From: Thermaurantimonas sp046299575
GTDB lineage: Bacteria > Bacteroidota > Bacteroidia > Flavobacteriales > Schleiferiaceae
Assembly (NCBI RefSeq): GCF_046299575.1
Contig: NZ_JBKBHX010000001.1
Coordinates: forward strand, 310,001 to 374,000
Direction: 5' to 3'
Length of the DNA: 64,000 bases
How positions within the stretch are numbered: position 1 is the stretch's first letter; each line of letters begins with the position of its first letter. Shown piece by piece: positions 35,788-44,802 of the stretch. The translations under genes and the position numbers were made by a program. Under the pieces are notes generated by a model, which saw only the letters and a list, made by a program, of their open reading frames with translations, did no database searches and had not been told where the DNA came from.

Positions 35788-36504
35788 TTATTCAAAAAGT
35801 TCTTTTAAAACAGATAAAGTTTTAGGTGTGCCAAATTCGGGAATGTGCAGGCGAAGATACAGCAGCAATACATCGAGCAGTTCAGATTTTGCTGACTTAC
35901 CAACACTGTCTGGATTATACATATCTGTCTGATTAAACAGCAAATAGAGCTGAGTAGCCAAATCAGGCCTCGCCTTTTGAGGATGGTGTGGCTCTTCGGC
36001 CACAGACTTTCCTTCGACTAAATCAAGCCAGTGATTCCCGGGTAAAAGATTGGGTTCGATACCTAGCATTTTAATTAAATGAGCTAAAAGCCAATGCACA
36101 ATAAGTCCTGCAGAATGTTCTGACTCATCAAATGCCTCAATCCATCGAAAAACAAATTCAAACACTGCGGGCAATGGCTGATGCTCGTGAATACAGCGCA
36201 GTATCACCTCTGCTACAAAGAAGGAGATTGCTCGTTTTGTTGGTTGGGCCTCCAAAGATGATGGGATAAATAAAGGCTTTGCTTCGCGTATAAAGTGCAA
36301 ATCTTTGTTTTGCCGATATTCAATCTGAAGTTCAAGAATATTTAAAGGCATTAAATAGGCGGGCTTAACAACGGCTTTTTTACTGTATATTCCCTTTGTG
36401 ATAAAAGAAATTTTTCCATACACATCGGTAAGTGCAGTGATTATAACCGCTCCACCGGAAGCTGTAACGGACGATAGGATTATGGCTCTCAATTTTGTGT
36501 TCAT
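35788..36504 (-). CDS. recO: DNA repair protein RecO
   Basis: 238 residues. N-terminal OB fold (AIILSSVTASGGAVIITALTDVYGKISFI), then the helical C-terminal domain with the Bacteroidota ending in which the zinc cysteines of other RecO proteins are absent; I count no Cys in that region. RecO loads RecA on SSB-coated DNA with RecR. First gene of the four-gene minus-strand string ending in the aminotransferase. Confidence 0.88.
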   Translation of the reverse strand: MNTKLRAIILSSVTASGGAVIITALTDVYGKISFITKGIYSKKAVVKPAYLMPLNILELQIEYRQNKDLHFIREAKPLFIPSSLEAQPTKRAISFFVAEVILRCIHEHQPLPAVFEFVFRWIEAFDESEHSAGLIVHWLLAHLIKMLGIEPNLLPGNHWLDLVEGKSVAEEPHHPQKARPDLATQLYLLFNQTDMYNPDSVGKSAKSELLDVLLLYLRLHIPEFGTPKTLSVLKELFE

Positions 36505-36814
36505 ACTGTTTTAACCTACCCAATACCAACTAAAAGAAAACGGCAAATAAGCTAACGACTTGTTAGACATTCTGTCACAAAACTCTGCATTTTCCTTGCA
36601 TGGTTCAATACAATTTAATGTTTCCCACTTTTTAAATAGTAATCTGATATAGGCCAGACATTGAAGGAAATTTTTAAATGTAACGCTTCAGTAAAGTGCT
36701 AAAAAGTTTTGGTTTGTCTCAAAAAAAGATTTATACCTTTTCTAAATATCAAAAATCTAAAATTATAACTCCGTTTTCTTCGACTGAAAAAAGAAAAAAC
36801 AGACGTAAAAATCT

Positions 36815-36982
36815 TCATATTTTATAAGCCTGAAAGTAAGCATTAACAAAGTCATTGGTGATTTCAAATAGATTTTCGGGAAACATCTGTTTTTCAAAAT
36901 ATGTATTTGATATAGTAAAAGTTTGAGCCAAAAAAGCCTCTGCCAGAATACTTACTAGCCCCTCTTCTAAACAGAGCCCTGA
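36815..36982 (-). other. Protein-like open stretch without a proper start, likely gene remnant
   Basis: Fifty-five sense codons then TGA at 36815-36817, with TAG directly upstream at 36983-36985. The translation (LVSILAEAFLAQTFTISNTY, later NLFEITNDFVNAYFQAYKI) has a protein-like composition but no ATG until residue 33. In a neighbouring frame the upstream bases read AEGAGKSSQGSV before a stop, so a frameshifted remnant is possible. Family unknown. Confidence 0.3.
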
Positions 36983-37161
36983 CTACTTTTACCCGCACCT
37001 TCGGCTATTAAAATCTGTTAAATTATAAAAAAGTGGGTTTTTCCTCCGCAGAACTCACATATAAGCGCAGAAAAAAGTTTTGTTTTCTTTTACGCACCAC
37101 TATATACCCCTCATTACATCCTGCTGACGTATGGACGGTTGGAGAAATCCCGGCTCTATAT

Positions 37162-37233
37162 CCGCTTGCCGGATTTCAGAGAGGGATAAAGGGTAAGTAA
37201 AGATGAATCCGCGAAAATCCGTTGCTAAATCAG
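37162..37233 (+). repeat. Dispersed intergenic repeat, copy C (right module only)
   Basis: CGCTTGCCGGATTTCAGAG, then AGGGTAAGTAAAGATGAATC and GCGAAAATCCG; matches copy A over its whole length and copy B over about 54 bases. The hairpin module found in A and B is not visible upstream; a different hairpin (37144-37177) occupies that place. Confidence 0.7.
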
Positions 37234-37361
37234 CGCAAATCTTTGTTCTCAGTTCAGTTACAGAATTCAGCCGAAACTTCATTGGCTGGAGGGAACTTGA
37301 GAGCATGCATTACACGGAGTTTTTGTGGCACTTTGCAAGGGACACGACTATCATCAAGAAT

Positions 37362-37400
37362 AAAAAATAAAAAACCGCCCTTCTAGCTTAGAAGGGCGGC
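37362..37400 (-). terminator. Rho-independent terminator after the second TonB-dependent receptor
   Basis: Perfect 11-bp stem CCGCCCTTCTA / TAGAAGGGCGG with a 3-base loop (37375-37399); the A-rich run before it on the + strand is the U-run of the minus-strand transcript. Confidence 0.92.
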
Positions 37401-37428
37401 TTTATCAAATGTGAGGTAAATGGGTGTG

Positions 37429-39846
37429 CTAAAACGTAGCCCGGATGGCCATTACAAAATTCCGGCCGGGTGCTACGATGCCTGAGCTGTAAGGTCGGTA
37501 ACGCTGATCGGTGATGTTTTCAAGCCCGAAGGTGAGGCCTACTTGACCAGTGAGCTGGTAGTAAGCCTTAGCATTGAGGGTGTACCAGCCGGGTGAGTAC
37601 GGACGGCCAAGGGGGTCGAGGGCGTAGATTTCGGGCTTGCCACGCTCTTCAACATTGAGCATGTCGAAGGTAAAACCACCACTGTACATGGCATACACTT
37701 GAAAGTTCAGCCGATTCATGCGGTAAGTAAGGCGGGTGATGCCAAACCAGGGTGCAGCATGGCGCGCAGGGCTTAGGGTGCCATCGTCCATTTCTTCTTC
37801 GCCTTTTTGGTAGTTAGCCTGGGTAGAGGCGGAAAGGCCGTTGCCAAAGTCGTACTCCACCAATGCTTGGAGGCCAAAAACGTTAGCCTTTGCTGCATTT
37901 TGGATGGCTTGAACGCGGCTTAGCTGTCCATCGTACATGATGGAATCTTGACCGTTAAGTTGGAAGTTTCGGCGGACCAGTGCATTCTGTAAAAGTGTGT
38001 AATAGCCAGTAACACTTACCTTGAGCTGGTCGGCTATGGTTTTCATTACAGAGAGCTCCCCGTTGTATGCGTATTCGCTTTTGAGGTTGGGATTTGGAAC
38101 GGTGACAGAGCCGGGCTCAGAGTCGAAGACCTTGCCAATGTCGTCGACATTTGGAGCACGGAAACCGGTACTCACGACAGCGCTAATCTTTGTATTGCGA
38201 TCGGGAGTGTACGCAAGGCCAACGTTGCCCACTAGATTGGTGAAGTTCAGTTTTGCTTCTTCGAATGGAAAAGGGAAGAAGTCAAGATTCTGCCGGAAAT
38301 CGGCTGTGGTATTGAAACTGGTGTAGCGGGAGCCGGCTTCGAGGAGTAATTTTTCGGATATACGCCACTGATATTTGGCATAGGCAGCATAGGTGCTCCA
38401 GTCAGCATTTGGGTAGCGCGAGCTGGCGCGCTCCACCATTCCGGTATTGATGCGCGTATCTGTACCTGTGGAGGTTACCTGATTCCACACGTATTCAAGA
38501 CCGTAGTAAAGCGATGAGCTACGGCCGATGCTCTTTTGGAGATCGGCATTGAAGGAATGTGCCATTACACGCTCGATGCGTGTACGACGGCGATTCTGCC
38601 CGTAGCTGCGGTCGATGCGGCTTTCTTCAAAATATTGAGTAGCAAAACTTAGCGTCAGCTGATCGTAAACTGCATTTTGACCCTTGTGAATGGCGCTAAG
38701 GTGGTTCATCATCCAGATTTGGGGTCCATAATTCCACTCGGCGCTGGCAGGCAAGCCATTGCTGCGGTAGCGATGTAGGCGGTCGTAGCGGGCGTAAGGT
38801 GAAGTTTCGCTGTAGTGAAAGCCGTACTTGATGTCCCAATGGGCAGAGGGCTTATAGCGAAGCTTTTGGAGGATATTAAACTGATCATAGCCGCTTGGGA
38901 TTTGCACACGTGGATCGGCATTGTAAAGAATGCGGTCGACCGAGTCGATGCGTGTAGCGTAGATTCGACGCAGATACTCCTCCGGACCATGGCTTCCCAT
39001 ACGCAGATCGTCGAATTTAAAGAAACTCACCGCAGTAAGTGAAGCAAACTTGCGCCCTCCTGCATTGAGAGCGAAATGCGCTGTGTTCTCGCGGTTGGCC
39101 GAACTGTAGCGCGCAATGGCTTTGCCGCTTATTAGTACCTGGTCGTTGAGGGAGAGCTCTGGATTTTGAATATGGAAGGTCATTACACCTCCAATAGCAT
39201 CTGAGCCATAGATGATAGAGCCCGGACCAAAGATCACTTCGGCTTGCTCGATAACGAAAGGATCGATGTTGATGACGTTTTGAATGTTGCCCCCGCGAAA
39301 GATGGCAGTATTAAAGCGCACTCCATCGACGGTGTACATCAGTCGGTTTGTGGCAAAGCCACGAATCATCGGGCTGCCACCGGCTTGTTGGCTTTTCTGA
39401 ATGAATACCTCACCAGTTTGACCCAGTAGGTCAGCGGCCGTTTGAGGTTGCAGGAGCATTACATCTTTTTGTGTGAGGCTCACGGTGCGCTGGGGTATAT
39501 TTCGACTCTCTTCTGTATAGCGCGAAGCTGAGACCGTTACCTGGTCGAGGTTTATGTTGGTCTGACGCAGCCTCAGTTTGAAGTTAAGTTTAGACAACTG
39601 ATCATAGGTCAGGTATTGGGTTTCATAACCAATGGAGCGAATTTCAATACTTGCGGTTGATTGAAAATCAGATATATCGGCCTGTCCGCGTGCATTGGTG
39701 TAAGTAAATAGTTTAGGTTCACGGCTAGTAATAGTAGCGCGCTCTATGGGCTCACCTGTCACCGCATCGGTGATGGTGAGGATCTGGCCGTAGATGAATG
39801 AGGTGCCAAATAGGCATAACGATACAAGAAAAATGAGTTTTTTCAT
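37429..39846 (-). CDS. TonB-dependent outer-membrane receptor (heme/siderophore-type)
   Basis: 805 residues. Signal peptide 1-20 (ending FIYGQ), a short carboxypeptidase-like domain at 21-100 (LTITDAVTGEPIERATI), plug at about 110-225 (QTAADLLGQTGEVFIQKSQQ, GSPMIRGFATNRLMYTVDGV and VIFGPGSIIYGSDAIGGVM), then the barrel ending in APGRNFVMAIRATF. The plug wording resembles hemoglobin/heme or siderophore receptors more than SusC; that substrate call is inference. A small membrane-anchored protein of a TonB-associated type and TonB itself lie just upstream on the map. A 7-bp perfect dyad sits right before the start codon. Confidence 0.9.
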   Translation of the reverse strand: MKKLIFLVSLCLFGTSFIYGQILTITDAVTGEPIERATITSREPKLFTYTNARGQADISDFQSTASIEIRSIGYETQYLTYDQLSKLNFKLRLRQTNINLDQVTVSASRYTEESRNIPQRTVSLTQKDVMLLQPQTAADLLGQTGEVFIQKSQQAGGSPMIRGFATNRLMYTVDGVRFNTAIFRGGNIQNVINIDPFVIEQAEVIFGPGSIIYGSDAIGGVMTFHIQNPELSLNDQVLISGKAIARYSSANRENTAHFALNAGGRKFASLTAVSFFKFDDLRMGSHGPEEYLRRIYATRIDSVDRILYNADPRVQIPSGYDQFNILQKLRYKPSAHWDIKYGFHYSETSPYARYDRLHRYRSNGLPASAEWNYGPQIWMMNHLSAIHKGQNAVYDQLTLSFATQYFEESRIDRSYGQNRRRTRIERVMAHSFNADLQKSIGRSSSLYYGLEYVWNQVTSTGTDTRINTGMVERASSRYPNADWSTYAAYAKYQWRISEKLLLEAGSRYTSFNTTADFRQNLDFFPFPFEEAKLNFTNLVGNVGLAYTPDRNTKISAVVSTGFRAPNVDDIGKVFDSEPGSVTVPNPNLKSEYAYNGELSVMKTIADQLKVSVTGYYTLLQNALVRRNFQLNGQDSIMYDGQLSRVQAIQNAAKANVFGLQALVEYDFGNGLSASTQANYQKGEEEMDDGTLSPARHAAPWFGITRLTYRMNRLNFQVYAMYSGGFTFDMLNVEERGKPEIYALDPLGRPYSPGWYTLNAKAYYQLTGQVGLTFGLENITDQRYRPYSSGIVAPGRNFVMAIRATF

Positions 39847-39848
39847 CG

Positions 39849-39863
39849 CAAAACAATGTTTTG
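39849..39863. promoter_or_regulatory. Perfect dyad before the receptor start, possible operator
   Basis: CAAAACA-A-TGTTTTG, seven-base arms around one base, three bases from the ATG on the minus strand. Its minus-strand half TTGTTTTG is also one mismatch from TAnnTTTG. It could be an operator or chance in A+T-rich DNA. Confidence 0.35.
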
Positions 39864-40058
39864 TAAAGTTTTGATGCTTTAGAATTATCGAATGAGAAGA
39901 ATTACATGAATTGTTTCATTAAGCAATTCACATATAATAGCTTGATAGCCGTACATAGTATGAACTAATTGCAGATCGGCATTCCACTTGTCATGCACCT
40001 TGATGCAAAAACGAACTGCATAATGATACTATGAAATGCTAATTTGAAAAGTGAAATC

Positions 40059-40607
40059 TTAAAAAACTTCCGGCGGATGATAAATAACCCGTGAAAAGGA
40101 TTGAATTTGATTGGGATAATACTGAAAATTTCGCACTTGAGTCGAGTTCATCAGATATATGAACGAAAAAGCACTTTTAAAAAAACCTTTAATGAACATT
40201 AAATATCCGATAAACTCTGCTGGCTTATCGCGTTTTTGAGTTAGTAAAATTGAAAGAGCAGTTTCTGTACGGAGTCTTTCAAGAGCTGACTCGGCATAAT
40301 CTGGCCAGCAAAGTACAATGCTTCCACTGTCAGTGTCTTGCCATCTCACCACATCATAGTAGAAACCGTTTAGCACAAACTCCTGGTCATCTATCCAGCG
40401 AATTTGACTCGATAAAAGCACTTTTTTTGAAAAAACAACAAGTTCGTGGATCGATGAAGTTGAAAGAATCTGTTTTTTAACCTCTTGCCTAATTAATTTT
40501 TTTTGAAAGTGATATACAGCCATCGGACCAAACGTGGGGAACAGCAAGGCCAAGATGAACGCCCACGCAGTAAAACTCCTTAAAAATCCACTATGCCAAA
40601 AAGACAT
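40059..40607 (-). CDS. Small membrane-anchored protein of a TonB-receptor-associated type
   Basis: 182 residues from the ATG at 40607. Longer readings start at 40637 or 40706, but a perfect -7 box TACCTTTG occupies 40638-40645 on the minus strand, which would put transcription start near 40632 and favours 40607. After MSFWHSGFLRSF there is one membrane helix (to about residue 30), then basic KKLIRQEVKKQIL, a core with EFVLNGFYYDVVRWQDTDSG, and the end IYHPPEVF. From memory, unnamed Bacteroidota proteins with this plan (one helix, charged linker, EFxxNGxxYDVV core, Pro-rich end) sit beside TonB-dependent receptors. Function unknown. Divergent from tonB. Confidence 0.6.
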   Translation of the reverse strand: MSFWHSGFLRSFTAWAFILALLFPTFGPMAVYHFQKKLIRQEVKKQILSTSSIHELVVFSKKVLLSSQIRWIDDQEFVLNGFYYDVVRWQDTDSGSIVLCWPDYAESALERLRTETALSILLTQKRDKPAEFIGYLMFIKGFFKSAFSFIYLMNSTQVRNFQYYPNQIQSFSRVIYHPPEVF

Positions 40608-40772
40608 TACCAAAAGCTGAATTGTACTTTTTGTCATCAAAGGTAAAAGGTTTTCTTTTTTTGAAGTGCATAACCCTCGAGAGAAAATGCGGAACTCAGA
40701 ATTCAATTAAATTTTTATTTCTTCAAAAAAACCAAAAAATCTTTTATTTTAGCCGCCATAAATGTTCACACG

Positions 40773-41486
40773 ATGGAACTAAAAAAATCTCCCGAAGCAG
40801 ACCTGGAAAACAAGAAGAGCACTTTCTTTTTGGCAGGTCTGTTTATTGCGCTCATTGTCGTGTACATCGCCATCGAGTGGAAGACATATGATCGCGTGAT
40901 AGCCGACCTTGGTGAGCTTGAAACTGTTATTGACGAAGAAGAGGTAATAGTAACTCAACGCGAGCAAAAACCACCTCCCCCACCTCCGCCTCAGGACATC
41001 ATCAACGTAGTGGAAGACAAAGTTGAGCTTAAGGAAGAGTTGGTGATGGAGTCTACAGAAACTTCGCAGAAAGAAGAGGTTAAGCCCATTGAGGTGGTAG
41101 AGGAGGAAGTAGAAGAAGTGTTCAGCTTTGCTATCGTTGAAAACAAACCTGTTTTCCCCGGTTGTGAAAAAGAAAAAGATGAAGAGGCCCGTTCACAGTG
41201 CTTTCAGCTGAAAATTCAGCAGCACATCGCCCGCAACTTTAAATATCCTGAAATCGCTCGCCAGCTCGGTATTCAAGGTAAGGTATACATCAGTTTTATC
41301 ATTGACAAAGACGGTTCAGTATCGAATGTAACTGTGGCACGGGGAGTAGATCCCAACCTCGACCAGGCTGCTCTCGATGCTGTTAAGAGCTTAAATAATT
41401 TGAATCCCAAAATTCAACCTGCCAAACAAAGGGGTAAGCCTGTGCGCATGTCGTTCACAATTCCTGTAAACGCCAGATTACAGTAA
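40773..41486 (+). CDS. tonB: Energy transducer TonB
   Basis: 237 residues. One inner-membrane helix at about 18-38 (STFFLAGLFIALIVVYIAIE), a periplasmic proline-rich and acidic spacer (QKPPPPPPPQD, then Glu/Val-rich), and the C-terminal TonB domain from about 150 to 237 (YPEIARQLGIQGKVYISFII, DPNLDQAALDAVKSL). It passes proton-motive energy from ExbB-ExbD to outer-membrane receptors such as the two in this window. ExbB/D are not nearby. A strong terminator follows. Confidence 0.93.
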   Translation: MELKKSPEADLENKKSTFFLAGLFIALIVVYIAIEWKTYDRVIADLGELETVIDEEEVIVTQREQKPPPPPPPQDIINVVEDKVELKEELVMESTETSQKEEVKPIEVVEEEVEEVFSFAIVENKPVFPGCEKEKDEEARSQCFQLKIQQHIARNFKYPEIARQLGIQGKVYISFIIDKDGSVSNVTVARGVDPNLDQAALDAVKSLNNLNPKIQPAKQRGKPVRMSFTIPVNARLQ

Positions 41487-41503
41487 TAATAATTTTTGCA
41501 TAG

Positions 41504-41533
41504 AAAAAAGCCGCTCGATGAGCGGCTTTTTTT
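41504..41533. terminator. Bidirectional terminator between tonB and rlmN
   Basis: AAAGCCGCTC (41507-41516) and GAGCGGCTTT (41520-41529) around a three-base loop, A-run before and T-run after. Confidence 0.9.
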
Positions 41534-41547
41534 ATTATTAAAAATTC

Positions 41548-42624
41548 TTACAGGGTTTTTGGAAGTTCTTTTTTTGGAATCTCGGGAGCTACGTCATTTT
41601 TATTGGCCAGCTGGCCGCAGGCAGCATCTATGTCTTTGCCACGGCTTCTGCGTATTTTGGCCACTACCCCGATTCTTTCCAAAGCATGTTTGTAGGCTTC
41701 AATGCGTTCAGGGTCAGCCTGCTCGAAGTTGGGGTCGCCAATGGAGTTGTATTCGATCAGGTTGACTTTTGTCGGGATGCGCTTGCAGAGTTTTACTAAG
41801 GCACTGATGTCTTCATCTCGGTCGTTGATACCCTTCCATACTACGTACTCGAAGGTGATTCTGCTGCGGGTACGGGTATACCAATACTCTAGAGCTTCTG
41901 TGAGGGTAGCAATGTTATTGGTTTGATTGATGGGCATAATGCGTGAACGCACTTCGTCGATCGCTGAGTGCAGTGATACGGCCAGTTTCACTCCAGGATT
42001 GTCGTCTGCCAGCGTTTTGATCATTTTGGCGATGCCTACGGTGCTGAGGGTAATGCGCTTAGCTGACATGCCAAGGCCTGAGGGCGAAGTGATTTTTTCG
42101 ATCGATCGCATCACGTTGGCATAGTTGAGCAGTGGCTCGCCCATACCCATATAGACGATGTTTGTCAATTTGCGACCGTAGTAATATTCCGCCTGTTCTC
42201 TGATGGCCACCACCTGGTCATAGATTTCCTGTGCATCGAGGTTTCGCATGCGCTTCAGTCGGGCAGTGGCGCAAAAGCGACAGTCAAGGCTGCAACCGAC
42301 CTGGCTTGAGATGCAGGCGGTAATGCGCTTTTCTGTAGGTATTAACACGCTCTCAACCACCATTCCGTCGCGTAGGCGCACGGCATTCTTTATAGTGCCG
42401 TCGGCACTGCGCTGAATTTGATCTACCTTCACCGGGTGAATCTGAAAGTCAGCTGCTATGCGTTCTCGAAGCGACTTTGGAAGGTCGCTCATCTGGTCAA
42501 AGTCAGTGCAGCTCTTTTGCCAAAGCCACGTCTCTATCTGCTTGGCTCTGAAGGGCTTTTCACCCAGTGATGTAATGTATTGCACGAGCTTTTCATGACT
42601 GAGAGAGCGCAGATCAGGTTTCAT
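41548..42624 (-). CDS. rlmN: Dual-specificity 23S rRNA/tRNA (adenine-C2) methyltransferase
   Basis: Radical SAM enzyme that methylates A2503 of 23S rRNA and A37 of some tRNAs. 358 residues. The [4Fe-4S] cluster cysteines are in SSQVGCSLDCRFCATARL; VYMGMGEPLLNY is the SAM-binding GEP segment; the C-terminal methyl-carrying cysteine is in AACGQL. Standard length. It is 101 bases downstream of asnB and ends at a terminator shared with tonB. Confidence 0.96.
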   Translation of the reverse strand: MKPDLRSLSHEKLVQYITSLGEKPFRAKQIETWLWQKSCTDFDQMSDLPKSLRERIAADFQIHPVKVDQIQRSADGTIKNAVRLRDGMVVESVLIPTEKRITACISSQVGCSLDCRFCATARLKRMRNLDAQEIYDQVVAIREQAEYYYGRKLTNIVYMGMGEPLLNYANVMRSIEKITSPSGLGMSAKRITLSTVGIAKMIKTLADDNPGVKLAVSLHSAIDEVRSRIMPINQTNNIATLTEALEYWYTRTRSRITFEYVVWKGINDRDEDISALVKLCKRIPTKVNLIEYNSIGDPNFEQADPERIEAYKHALERIGVVAKIRRSRGKDIDAACGQLANKNDVAPEIPKKELPKTL

Positions 42625-42725
42625 GCTGCAAAGGTACCTATCTACGGTAGGATTTTCACTATCACTGAAGTCGTAAGGCTGAAAATCAGCATGAAATTCA
42701 TTTTATGTAAATAGAAGATGGAATT

Positions 42726-44543
42726 CTATTTCAAATTTTTGTACCAATAATTCAACGACGCCACACGCCAAATCCAACGGGCATTTTTGTTGTCGCCTAT
42801 CAGGAATTTCACTTTTTCGCGCTCCCAAATCGCGCGTTCAATGAGAGGTAGGTGCATATCTTCATCGAGCAACCAACGCAGTTGATTGCGCAACCAAAGG
42901 ATTTCACCCGGCGTTACAAAGCCTTTTTTATCCACCCGCCAGGTTATGCCTTCGGGCATAATGTCTGCTAAGGCCTTACGCAATACGTACTTAGTGTAGC
43001 CTTTGTATATTTTCCAGTGAGGAGGTAGCGAATAGGTGTATTCGACTAAGTGGTGATCGAGGAATGGCACCCGAGCTTCGATGCTGAAGGCCATGGAGTT
43101 GCGGTCTTCGTGCAGCAGCAACGTTTGCAAAATAGACGTGTACAGCAGATGCCAGGAGAAATTTCGCAGAGGCTCGGCGTCGATGGTCTTGAAGAAGAAG
43201 TTGGTTTTTAACAGTCGGCCAAAGGCATTGGGATAAAAGTGATGATATTCTAATCTGTAAAGATGCTGCTCGGTCAATAAAGAACTGAGCATCGATTTCA
43301 GAAAAACATCAACCACCTTGCCCAATCCCCATTGCTGCATTTGGCTGAAGGTGGAAAGCTCTCTGATAAATGCCAAAAGCCTTCCCTGCCGAATATAGGT
43401 AGCAAAGAGTCTGTAGAGTGAATGGTGGTAGCCCATTAGATATTCATCGCTGCCTTGTCCGTCGAGCAGCACCTTGATGCCCTGCTCATTGGCCAGCTTC
43501 ATTACAAAGTATTGGGAGAGGTACGAACTGCCCGACACTGGTATATCGAACTGCCTGGTGGCACGCACAAAGGCCTCAGATATTTCATTGGGGTTAGGTT
43601 GAAGGGTATGGGGCGTAATGACCGGATATTTTTTCCACACCTGCCGCGCGAAGGGTCGCTCGTCGGCACCTTCGTACCACACCGTGAAGGTCTGGAATTT
43701 CTCGGGAGAAAAGAGATGCTGCACCGCACTAACAACTGCTGAACTGTCGAGCCCCCCACTGAAGGTACTACCCACCTCTACATCCGCCCGCATGTGCAGA
43801 CGGATGCTCTCAAAGAATCGAGCTCTGAACTCTTCCGCTGGCTGGCTCGTTGGGTCTAGGTGCACATATTCGAGACAGTAGTAGGGATAAATAAACGCCC
43901 ATTGCCCGTCGAAAATCAAATTTTCTCCCGGTCTAAGTTGTTTGATTTCGTGGAAGTGCGTTTCGTTGGAGTACACCGACCACCCCAGCTGTACATCGCG
44001 CATCAGTTGAAAGCTGTTGAGTCGGCCCGAATAAAGCCGACTGTGCTTCAAAGCCTTAATTTCGCTTGCGAAATAAAAAGCCTCTCCCTTGTGGATGTAG
44101 TGAAAGGGTTTGATGCCAAAGCGATCGCGGCTGCAGAAAAGCCGATTTTTTTGTGCATCCCAAAGAGCAAATGCCCACATGCCGCGGAAGTGCTGCACAC
44201 AATCAGCCCCCCAATGCTCATAGGCTTTTAAAATAACTTCTGTATCAGAATGACTTGTGAAGTGGTAACCGGCTTTTTCGAGCTCAGTGCGGATTTCGAT
44301 GTAATTGTAGATTTCGCCATTGTAAGAAATTGTCAAATGCCCGCGCGCCATAGGCTGATGCCCGTCGGGCGTAAGATCGATGATAGCCAGTCGATTATGT
44401 CCAAGCCACACGCCCTCTGAAGGACTATCGATACCCTGATAATCAGGGCCTCTGTGCAGTTGACTGCCTACCATGCGCGCTATTATTGCCTGCGCATCAT
44501 CCTTAGAAAGTGCTTTATCTACAAACCCTGAAATTCCGCACAT
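42726..44543 (-). CDS. asnB: Asparagine synthetase (glutamine-hydrolysing)
   Basis: 605 residues. Cys2 (MCGISGF) is the glutaminase nucleophile of the class II amidotransferase domain (1-190, with HRGPDYQG and NGEIYNYIEIR); the synthetase domain has the ATP-pyrophosphatase loop TFSGGLDSSAVVSA near residue 262 and DHHLVEYTYSLP later. AsnB relatives also act in capsule and LPS clusters as amidotransferases, and a glycosyltransferase and WecB lie next door in the opposite direction, so either amino acid synthesis or glycan modification is possible. Large divergent gap of 260 bases to the glycosyltransferase. Confidence 0.88.
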   Translation of the reverse strand: MCGISGFVDKALSKDDAQAIIARMVGSQLHRGPDYQGIDSPSEGVWLGHNRLAIIDLTPDGHQPMARGHLTISYNGEIYNYIEIRTELEKAGYHFTSHSDTEVILKAYEHWGADCVQHFRGMWAFALWDAQKNRLFCSRDRFGIKPFHYIHKGEAFYFASEIKALKHSRLYSGRLNSFQLMRDVQLGWSVYSNETHFHEIKQLRPGENLIFDGQWAFIYPYYCLEYVHLDPTSQPAEEFRARFFESIRLHMRADVEVGSTFSGGLDSSAVVSAVQHLFSPEKFQTFTVWYEGADERPFARQVWKKYPVITPHTLQPNPNEISEAFVRATRQFDIPVSGSSYLSQYFVMKLANEQGIKVLLDGQGSDEYLMGYHHSLYRLFATYIRQGRLLAFIRELSTFSQMQQWGLGKVVDVFLKSMLSSLLTEQHLYRLEYHHFYPNAFGRLLKTNFFFKTIDAEPLRNFSWHLLYTSILQTLLLHEDRNSMAFSIEARVPFLDHHLVEYTYSLPPHWKIYKGYTKYVLRKALADIMPEGITWRVDKKGFVTPGEILWLRNQLRWLLDEDMHLPLIERAIWEREKVKFLIGDNKNARWIWRVASLNYWYKNLK

Positions 44544-44802
44544 TAATGAGGATTTTTTGGCAAATCAAACAAATTTTCTCTCGACTTACACATTTCAAAG
44601 CACTTAATTAATCCCCAAAAAACAAATTTTCTAGTCGTTGTTATTTACAGAAAAGCTAATTAAATGCCTATAACTTCTGTATTATCCAATCCTCATTCCA
44701 GCGAATTACCTATAAAGTATTTTGAGCGATGATTTTTAAAAAACAAGTATAAACGAATTTTAATAAACCAACCTTTTACATTTGCTGCATTTAGGAGTCA
44801 AT

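Larger units (their letters stand above)
36505..37428. other. Long gap between recO and a TonB-dependent receptor gene
   Basis: 924 bases. From right to left it contains the receptor's terminator (37362-37400), repeat copy C (37162-37233) and a 55-codon open stretch on the minus strand (36815-36982). A short hairpin GAAATCC-x-GGC / GCC-x-GATTTC at 37144-37177 overlaps the start of the repeat. The remainder, 36505-36814, is A+T-rich with no clear feature. Confidence 0.6.
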
